Part shown: piece after piece, positions 56,208 to 64,000 of the stretch
Numbering within the stretch: position 1 is the stretch's first letter
Layout of the letters: every line of letters begins with the position of its first letter
Assembly: GCA_014529385.2 (NCBI GenBank)
Contig: CM043962.1
Location: 45,883,598-45,947,597, forward strand
Origin: Adiantum capillus-veneris
Lineage: Eukaryota; Streptophyta; Polypodiopsida; Polypodiales; Pteridaceae
DNA: 64,000 nt
Direction of reading: 5' to 3'
Translations under genes and position numbers: made by a program
The notes under the pieces: model-generated
Told to the model about the DNA's origin: nothing
Databases searched by the model: none
The model's input: only the letters and a program-made list of their open reading frames with translations

Positions 56208-57397
56208 CTAAGCAAGCACAAAGCAGACCTTGCGTTGTTCTAGTTTGAAACTTGCATTACCGACATCCTCGAATCCCATTATGACAAAGTGTTCCCAAAG
56301 ATTGGCAAGAGTCCAATGCGGATTCACTGCAACCACCTCCACCTCGTTATTGGGCATGCGGACACGAATTTCAAAACATTGAACCTCTTCGGCTGTCAAT
56401 TGCAAGGGTATCCATTTGACACGTTTGTGCATCCACCTCTCGTAGCTAAACCGTGCATACAAGGTGCACCTTGCTTTCAAATACCGAAGGCAAAGCTGTG
56501 TGGGGGACACATTGCACTTATAACGGTCACCATCATGCAAACCGTCAACATAGCCCCAATTGACACCTAGAATGGTGTCCATTGCATCTATGTCAACTTC
56601 TTTGCAAACAAACATTGTTGGTGTTTCTACAATCGGCAGAGAGCGGAATGCATGCACAAACAAATGAATGGGACAATTCCAACTGAGACCCACCGATCTA
56701 GTTGCCTTACCAAACTTTAGGGACCCTTGGAAATCTTGCAGCACCTTGCGCTTGAAAGAAAGCAAAGCCCAATGGTCTGGAGTTGGCCATTCTGCACTCT
56801 GCAATGAGGGTGTCTCCACGGCTTCTAACCTACCATAGCTTTGGCTTGACTTCGGCACCACGTACTTGTGGGAGTACATGAATATTCGCTACTCGGTAAG
56901 TTTTTCAATGAGACATTAGGAAACATAAGCTCCCCAATGTGAGCATGCACAACCATGAACGTGCCTGAGAAGCACTCAAGCGGCTGCTCCTCAACTAAGC
57001 TGGATGGAAAAACATCTTTACAAATTCCCTTAGTTAAACATAATGATCACATAAACGTAAACATGACATATGCATGGGATAGCTAAACCATGAAAACTTA
57101 CAATGAGGTGTAAATTGAGTTGAAGCTCTCTTGAGGTGGATCTCAGCTGCACTGTAGACGTGTTGCACGATGGCCACCATTCCGGACTTGGTTTCTTTGA
57201 ATGCCAATAGCCGGCCCCTTCCAATGACGTTCCAATACGCCTCGACACCGTACAAAATGAGGTCCATCACGTGACGGTTGCATATAGACCCATGCACCCT
57301 TCTTGAATACTTGTGGGATCCATACCCCCTCTGAGTCTTTTGTGTTGTGCAACACAATCTCCTCTATCTCTGGTTTGGGCCGTCTATGCATGGACAT
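56208..57397 (-). pseudogene. Element B gene Y
   Basis: The minus-strand start block (57397-57143) reads 'MSMHRRPKPEIEEIVLHNTK' and 'GVWIPQVFKKGAWVYMQPSR'. The main block (56879-56208, 223 codons) reads 'PTPDHWALLSFKRKVLQDFQ', 'GLSWNCPIHLFVHAFRSLPI' and 'TPTMFVCKEVDIDAMDTILG', followed by 'NPHWTLANLWEHFVIMGFED'. A GT-AG intron of roughly 60-250 bp between the blocks is likely (57142-56880 has stops). It matches element A gene Y in sequence and orientation. I do not recognise a domain; the last segment has a globular, non-repetitive composition. Confidence 0.5.
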
Positions 57398-57932
57398 GCT
57401 TGGGAAGTTGGGCTTAGGAAGGGATTTGAAAGAGTTGAGTACTATGGAGAGAGAATGAGGAGCTGAGGGGAGGGTGAGGTGAGCTGCCTATGGTGGCTAT
57501 GGTGGCTTTGACAGTGGAGATAGAGAAAGAGGGGAGGAGTGAGAGGTAGAGAGGTAGAGAGGATAGTGGAGCTGTGGGCTATGGAGTGTGGGACTGTAGA
57601 GGGTTGATGGAGGTGTGAGAGAAGGGGGAGCTATGGAGAGAGAGGAAGAGAGTGGTGGATTTTGGCTATGGCTGCCTTGACTGTAGAGAGAGAATGGGAG
57701 GAGGGAGAAGAGGGAGAGTGTGGGAGAGAAAAGTAATGAGGGAGAGAGAGAAAAGTGGATTTTGGGGGAAAATTTTGACTTTTTTAAGTTAGTTTATGTT
57801 TTGGGACAGTTTTGGAGGCAAATGGGTCAACTTTGGAACTTTAAAAAAAAATTCAATTTTTAGAGTTTTTAAGCATGCGCGTTTTTTTTGGGGGGTCCCT
57901 CCCTCTTTTATGACACCTCTCTCCTCCTATTT

Positions 57933-57933
<1 letters not shown>
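57398..57933. other. GA-rich promoter-proximal and subterminal region
   Basis: 57415-57780 is purine-rich with many GAGAGAG blocks. It lies upstream of gene Y and just inside the right end. The A/T-rich part (57780-57870) loosely mirrors 49200-49360 in inverted orientation. It may contain the gene Y promoter. Confidence 0.4.

Positions 57934-57975
<42 letters not shown>
57934..57975 (-). repeat. Subterminal poly-C tract (42 bp; G on the minus strand)
   Basis: It is the inverted counterpart of 49002-49051, lying 172 bp inside the right end. It is flanked by 'ttta' and 'taacctacc', matching 'ggta' and 'gtaacc' motifs at the left tract. Confidence 0.85.
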
Positions 57976-57978
<3 letters not shown>

Positions 57979-58116
57979 CCTACCTCCCACCTCTCTCTAA
58001 GAACCAAGCATTGAAGAGGGAGACAATTAGGCTGCACCCCTACCATTCCCCCCCCTCTAGGTGATATCCCAAGAGCCTTCTCATTGGTTCTCCCTTAAGA
58101 CTTCACTAATCAAAAA

Positions 58117-58147
58117 GGCCCAAGGAGAGTCCATATTTTTCCTAGTG
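58117..58147 (-). repeat. Element B right terminal inverted repeat
   Basis: On the minus strand it begins CACTAGGAAAAATATGG, the CACTA signature. Confidence 0.8.
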
Positions 58148-58620
58148 TCTTCCTTCCTTGTCCTCTGTGGTCCTCTTCCCAATAGGCATCACTAATGTAT
58201 CCTCTAGCTTTGATGACTTCTCTAAGGTAACCACACTTATCACTTTTTTCTTTCCCTTTTCCTCCTGGGTTAATCCACTGGTTCCTTCTTCTCCCTTAGT
58301 TTCGATGCCCGGTAATCATTTGACCTAGTTAGCACCTGTCTTGGCAATGGATACATGTCTCCCCCCCATCCTTGGTGGCTTATCACATTGTGGGCTGATG
58401 TGTCCCAACTCTCCACAATGATAACATGTGGGCGTCTGCCTCCAGAACCTACCATTGCTTTGTCCAAGACCATTCCTAGGTCTTTCTTCACCTCCTGGCT
58501 GATTTGCAAGACTGATTTGCAAACCTCCCTCGACCTCGATTATTTCCCACTTGACCTAACATGTTTAGGCTGAGATTCTTCATTAAATCTACCACTTGCC
58601 TCATGTCTTGCCTTAGCCCA
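58148..58620 (-). pseudogene. Ty3-3 gag zinc-knuckle segment
   Basis: The minus-strand block 58522-58325 has the standard knuckle CYHCGELGHISPQC and the flank 'CDKPPRMGGRHVSIAKTGAN'. Upstream is 'RQVVDLMKNLSLNMLGQVGN', a usual Gag linker. The downstream frame (58260-58148) continues to the element B insertion point, and the protease lies beyond B at 48861-47854. Its own N-terminal part was cut by element C at 58621. Confidence 0.75.
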
Positions 58621-58989
58621 CACTACAACAAAAAAGGGGGCCTTCGACGCAGGTTTTGACGCTCCCCGTCGAAATACGCGTCCCTACAAAAACATCACAA
58701 TATACATCGATATACGCGTTGAAAGGTACTGTTATCGACGCATATTTCGACATGCCTGGCAACGCAAATTGCGAGGACCATAACAGAAAAAAAAACTCTT
58801 GGGAAGAGGATAGGCAGCCTCAGCGAAAAGATGGACACAGCCATAGCCAGACTGCCTGTCCTCTGCCCAAGAAAGCAAGCAGCACCAAAATCAATTGTGC
58901 TCCTGAAATTTTTTTGGCAAAGTTCCCTTCGTTTTAACATAAACTTTTCAGAAAAAACCATATGTATACATCTCCTACATGCTATCCAT

Positions 58990-59335
58990 GTAAGATCTCA
59001 CATGAGATTTAAGGCAAATGAAAGAAATGAAATGAACTTTGTGCAAAACCATAACGAACTTAAAACCAGAACCATAACGAACTTTGTGCAAAACCATAAC
59101 CGGCCATAACCATATTGATCAAAACCATAATGTAGATAACCATAACCATAAACAAAACAATAACCATAACCATAACCATAAAGTTAAACATAACCATAAA
59201 CAAAATAATAACCATAACCATGTCTATACAAGAACAATAACCATAACCATGTCTATACAATGACAATAACCATAACCATAAGGAAAAAAATAACTATAAC
59301 CATATATGTCTATACAAAAAAGAGACATAGAAGCA
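58990..59335. repeat. (CCATAA)n minisatellite in element C
   Basis: Many copies of CATAACCATAACC-type units with interruptions such as 'aaacaaaacaata'. It is not the plant telomere repeat. Confidence 0.75.
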
Positions 59336-59762
59336 TGTCTGTGTCTCACATATGAAATCCACTAATGACTAGGCGTCACAACCTGCACATAGGACAAGTC
59401 ACAAAATTAGTATTGATATTACTTCATATATACTTATTTAATTAAATCAACTCACACATATTAACGTCTCATCTCAATCGATCAGCGAGACTCTAAGGCC
59501 TCCCAGTCTACAGGCTCTCGTGAAGCATCAAGATCATTCAATACTTCATAGATACCTCTGCGATATCCATCTGTCTCCTCCTGGCGTGTCGGGGCTCGAT
59601 GCATTGCAAGATTCTGCATTTATACAAAAATCAAAGTAATAAGAATACATGATTCATCACGTTTAAAAAAACGCCATAGCTAGGATTGGATTGGAAACTC
59701 ACAAACTCATAGCGAAAGGTGTCGAAGCCTCCGCTGCCAAGATGAGATGTCCCCCTGGTCAT

Positions 59763-60615
59763 CTATCGTATCTGCGCGGCCTGACGCTGCTGTCTGAACC
59801 ACATGTCCGCTGTCCGCTCATCGTCCCTGATCTGCTGCCACGTCTCGTGTGGGATGCCCGAAGGATTTGGCGAGCCGGTCCTGAAAGCCTGCCGAGATGC
59901 ATCTCGTCGATGTTTCACGGTGTCCCGTGCAACACCCTTGATCCACCTCCTCGGAAGATCCTTTGAACCTGGAGCATGCTGATACTCTCTCATGATGGTC
60001 TCCACGATATAATTGTTTTTGTCAGGATCCTGCTCAGGCCAAGGCGTCAAAATGTTGGTCGAAAACTGCAGCTCCGCGAGCTGGCGAATCTCAGTCCCGA
60101 CTCTATCCATGTCAACAACAGAACCATTTGCCCGTACATTATAGAGCTTGGAGGCACTCGGATCGTGTGCCCCCCAAGGTGTCCGAGGTGTACTAAGAGG
60201 TGTGTCAAGAGGTGTTCCTGGGTAGGACGGGGGTCGTGACCGAGGAGGGATCGAATCATTTGTGGACCCTCCTCCACAGCAACCACCACCTCCACTTGAC
60301 GATCGTCGAGATCGGCGAGTGCGCCTGTGCTACGGAGATGAGGACGTACCCGCCTCTTCCGCACCCCTAGGTGTCAAAGCGGCCATGATGGGAGACCTCG
60401 CAGGCGTCGTACCCGTAGGCATCCCCCCCAATAGGCGTCCCCCCCATAGGCGTCGAACCCTCGGGTGTGAAGCCCGGAGGCGTAGTACGCGTGCCTCTAG
60501 CTACCCAGTACTGAGACGCCTCTGCCATCTGACTGGGCGTCATCCGTGTGACGAAGCCCATAAATGCATCTGCACTCATAGAAGCGGGATCTGGAAACTG
60601 GTCTGCCATACTAAA
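59763..60615 (-). pseudogene. Element C TNPA-like protein (Ptta/En/Spm type)
   Basis: The minus-strand start 'MADQFPDPASMSADAFMGFV' lies near 60611. A Thr/Pro/Gly region follows ('TPPGFTPEGSTPMGGTPIGG'), then a frameshift near 60370 and a Pro-rich linker. The conserved C-terminal part is 'RRWIKGVARDTVKHRRDASR' with 'GIPHETWQQIRDDERTADMW' (60110-59763). This pattern fits plant transposase family 24 (TNPA/Ptta), which binds subterminal repeats of CACTA elements. Confidence in family is moderate. Confidence 0.55.
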
Positions 60616-60716
60616 GTACTGCACAAAGAAAGTAAAAGAAAGCGTCAAAACACCTTTGTTTAAATTAAATTTAAGCTTAATTTTAAATCAACGTCTTCAC
60701 ACAAACACTTACAGGC

Positions 60717-62148
60717 CTAGGCCTCGACGAGTGAGGCATCATCGATAAGATCTTGCACCATATCATCGTCTATCTCTAATTGCAAACATAACTCTGCCCC
60801 AACTCGTTCCGGCAGATTGTCTTCATCCATTGCATCTTCATCTACAAGTGTCATATCTGCCTCGTCTGCATCATCCCTCGTATATCTGTCAGCTTCCTCT
60901 GCCATACCTTCTTCCATCTCATCTAATGTCACAGTAGTATCTGCGTCGTCTAACCGACTTTCCTCCAAGAGCTCTTGCCCTTCAAATACTTGTTTATTTC
61001 TTGGAGAAACCTGAACCACAAACCACCATTGTCGCTCTCGAGGGTCCGGTACAAAGACCACTTGCTCGCAATGTTCGAGGAGAGAAAATGTGTCGCTCGC
61101 ATCTGTCCAAACCTTTGTAGAATCTATTTGCACAAGCTTATTTCCATCTCTGCGTATTGTTGCATTGTGACCAAAAGTAATCACTTTGAACCACTTCACA
61201 TCCAACAAAAATATCTCAAACCGCCTGAAGCTGACTTTCAGGATATCTGACACCAGACTACAGTAATCCAGGTTGCTAGTGCTCTCATTCGTGTCTCTGG
61301 CACTGGCCCTGCTCTTTTGCATGAAACTAACCATTAACCCACTGTCAAACGTGTTTCTTCTGTTGTCAAATTTTTGTGTTCTGAAATGCTTTCCATGCGA
61401 CCACAATGCCATGTATGTATGATACCTCCAGTCACATCCAATAGCCAGCTCTTCCTCTTCTAGAGATATAGGTTCTCCAATCTGTCGAGCTGCTCTCACT
61501 GTCTTGTCCAACCATGCCATTGTAGGGAGAAGTTGCTCCCGCAACAACTTGTTTAAGCCACATTAAATTAAAATTAAGCTCCCCAAGCACGTCACCGTTG
61601 CAATCGCAAAATATCTTTTGTAAATTACGTACCTAAACAAAGCACTGACGCTTGCATCTGACCACCCGTACACTGACTGAAGATTCAAAAACGCCAGACA
61701 CGTACGAAGCACAGATATTTTGGCGCCTTCATAGATTGGTTGACGTGCCAACTTCCTCAACATGTCTTCAGGAGATAGGCGCACGGCTTCTGGTGCTGCT
61801 TCATTAGCGTTCTCCTCGCTTGTCTGGAAGAAGGCATCCAACATCTCCTCCATGCCGTCGTCTTCTATCTGTAAGCCCTTTTCTGCTTTCATCCTTGGCT
61901 CTATATTGGCCGGACCTTCACGCATAGTCCTTTTTCTCTCTCTCTCTCTCAGATGGAGGTGTTATGTCGCGAAAATCAATGCTCGTTTCGTAGGAGTCAT
62001 ATTGTAGATTCTGTATGATTTCTCTAGCAAACTCTCCGTACTTGTACACATGCTCATTACATATCCTACGCATGCGCAGGATTTGATACTTGCAGAGCGT
62101 GCACAAGCATGAAATCTTTTCCTCCATGTTAGTTGATGATGTTGCCAT
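60717..62148 (-). pseudogene. Element C TNP2-like transposase lacking its catalytic core
   Basis: The N-terminal zinc-like block 'SCLCTLCKYQILRMRRICNE' followed by 'HVYKYGEF' starts at 62148. A frameshift falls in a (GA)n run near 61940. Then come 'YEGAKISVLRTCLAFLNLQS' and 'YGWSDASVSALF' (61740-61640), the usual TNP2 start. Next in order should be the large DDE core and DUF4218. Instead the sequence goes straight to 'GCDWRYHTYMALWSHGKHFR' and the DUF4216-like block 'FEIFLLDVKWFKVITFGHNA' and 'DTFSLLEHCEQVVFVPDPRE', ending in an acidic tail (61547-60717). Several hundred residues are deleted, so the element cannot encode its own transposase. Confidence 0.75.
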
Positions 62149-62399
62149 CTACAATGATTATGAATGTTGTTTTAATATATATCCTCCTCACAATGTAAAC
62201 TACCTCGTATTCTCTAGTCTTGCCCGATCTTCGTACACCTCGGTCCAGAGGTGTACGGAGATCAGGACCACCGGGTCAAAATCTCGTCTTTATTGGTCAA
62301 ATCCTATATGGGTAGACACATATGTGCACTTCCAGGTGTACATGGCAATGCATGTAGCGGGCAAAACCCCTTTGCCTCTTTTAGTTCCATAGTTTCTTC

Positions 62400-62823
62400 T
62401 AGAGGGAGAGAGAGAGAGAGAGATAGAGAGAGTTTCTGTCCTTCTCACACAATTGGTCAGCCAACCTAACTCTTTTACATCGACTTTCTCTATCTACTAT
62501 CTATTTCTCTCTCTCTACCTCTGTAGCTATCTCTAGTTAATTCTCTCTCTCTATATATATATCACTCTCTATCTCTCTATTTCTCTCTCTCTCTACGTAC
62601 CCTATCTCTCGTTCTTTCTCTCTCGATCTCGCTCTCCCTATCTCTCTTTCTCTCTCTCTCAATCTTGCTCTTGCTATCTCTCTTTCTCTTTCTCACTCAC
62701 TCTCTCTATTTAATTTCCTATCTCTCTCTCTCTCTACGTACCCTATCTCTCGATCTCGCTCTCGCTATCTCTCTTTCTCTTTCTCTCACTCTCGCTCTCT
62801 ATTTTCCTCTCTCTCTCGCTCTC

Positions 62824-62868
<45 letters not shown>

Positions 62869-62950
62869 ATATATATAGATATATATCACTCTTTATTTAT
62901 CTCTCTCTCTCTTTAATTTATACGAACATCTCTCTCTTCCCCTCTCTACC
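62400..62950. repeat. CT-rich polypyrimidine tract
   Basis: About 550 bp dominated by CTCTCT with dispersed 'ctacgtaccctatctctcg' units repeated at least twice (around 62595 and 62733). Open frames across it are low complexity and not genes. Confidence 0.85.
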
Positions 62951-62954
62951 ACAG

Positions 62955-63184
62955 GAGAGCTCGTCGCTTTACACCAGAGGCATACTGATCGAACGAGCAA
63001 CTGAGCTAGGGAGATCCAGACGCCCACGACTGCGAAGGACTACACAACATCGACAGAGGCTGCATCAGAGGATCCAGGTCACTTTGGCTCGACATGCACA
63101 ACGCCCGGTCAGACTACTGACCATGGTGGAGATTGATGAGATCCGCCAGCGACCGATGCTGTTTAGTCCACACCCAGTAGCTTA
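62955..63184 (+). other. Possible Arg-rich exon in element C
   Basis: After a pyrimidine stretch ending CCACAG, a plus-strand frame reads 'LGRSRRPRLRRTTQHRQRLH' and 'PVRLLTMVEIDEIRQRPMLF' to a TAG at 63182. It is short and basic without a recognised domain. It could be a small exon or chance. Confidence 0.25.
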
Positions 63185-63339
63185 GGATTCCATAATATTT
63201 TATTTTGTCATCTTGTTACTCTGACTTTGTATCAGATCCACCACATTGTAACTTTCTGGTCTCATAGGTCACTTTGGCCTTTTGAAGACGTTAATATAAC
63301 ATTTCATTTTCATTTCTTTCTTTAATTTCAATTTCCTAC

Positions 63340-63830
<491 letters not shown>

Positions 63831-64000
63831 CTGCGCAGTAGGTTTCGGCCAAGATATCTGAGCGTGTCGCAAGCAAAAATGGCCGCCTGTGCACGGGTTT
63901 CCCTTTTTTTTCCCCCAATTTTTGCGTCGAAATCTGCATTGATATACTCGTGGTAATATCCTTCGATATACGCGTGGAAAAGTATACCTTGCTATGCATA

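Larger units (their letters stand above)
48862..58147 (+). mobile_element. Element B: 9.3-kb CACTA-ended transposon with H3-like gene
   Basis: Inverted ends of 31 bp (48862-48892 and 58117-58147) match at 28 positions. They read CATTAGGAAAA here and CACTAGGAAAA at the other end. CTT abuts the left end (48859-48861) and occurs one base from the right end (58149-58151), a possible 3-bp target duplication as in CACTA elements. The element separates the gag zinc knuckle from the protease of a minus-strand Ty3 gene, which fixes its limits independently. Contents are a transposase-like gene and an H3-like gene (+), and genes X and Y (-), with G-tracts just inside both ends. All genes show damage. 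Confidence 0.8.

Noticed and set aside
49002-57975. Poly-G and poly-C tracts as the actual ends of element B
   Set aside because: A better 31-bp inverted match starting CATTAGG/CACTAGG lies 140-172 bp outside them and coincides with the break in the Ty3 gene.
58990-59335. Interstitial telomere repeat
   Set aside because: The unit is CCATAA, not TTTAGGG or TTAGGG, and it is irregular.

Overview
This window is a stack of transposable elements from a large, repeat-rich streptophyte (land plant or charophyte) nuclear genome. The evidence is GT-AG introns, a plant-type tRNA-Asp-like primer site, an initiator-Met primer site, a Ty3 chromovirus with a chromodomain remnant, a classic CACTA (En/Spm) element and long (CT)n tracts. 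I see no ordinary host gene, rRNA or tRNA. Nearly every coding region carries stops or frameshifts. Several of the stops are TGA where a homologue or the family has Arg, as expected from CGA-to-TGA decay of methylated CpG.

Layout. 1-1924, 20975-23708 and 30508-about 35350 are pieces of one old DNA transposon, 'element A', split by later insertions. It holds a transposase-like pseudogene (+), gene X (-), an array of about 106-bp hairpins, a histone-H3-like gene (+), a Ulp1-like protease (+) and gene Y (-). 1925-20974 is a 19-kb Ty3-type LTR retrotransposon (LTR-1) flanked by ACTTT target duplications. A LINE fragment (22464-23635) and a chromovirus (23709-30507, AGTAC duplications) sit inside the hairpin array. 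35345-45880 is a rearranged, partly inverted second copy of LTR-1 sequence, split by a roughly 5.4-kb non-coding LTR element (35435-40815). 47854-48861 and 58148-58620 are the two halves of a minus-strand Ty3 gag-pol gene. Between them lies 'element B' (48862-58147), a 9.3-kb transposon with 31-bp CACTA-like inverted ends. B carries the same gene set as A: transposase-like, H3-like, X and Y. A conventional CACTA element, 'element C', starts at 58621 and runs past the window end.

The most unusual system is the A/B element family: a CACTA-ended DNA transposon whose conserved cargo includes a histone-H3-like protein. In B this protein begins with the exact H3 residues 1-8, including K4, but has Ile at position 9. 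It then has a tail of about 200 residues and a recognisable H3 fold. Long hairpins lie downstream of the H3-like gene in both copies.

LTR-1 is unusual in three ways. It has a second retropepsin-like domain after integrase. It has about 3 kb of extra coding sequence between pol and the 3' LTR. It also carries two clusters of five 20-bp palindromes at regular spacing, about 113 bp and 271-287 bp apart. All functional interpretation is inference from sequence.
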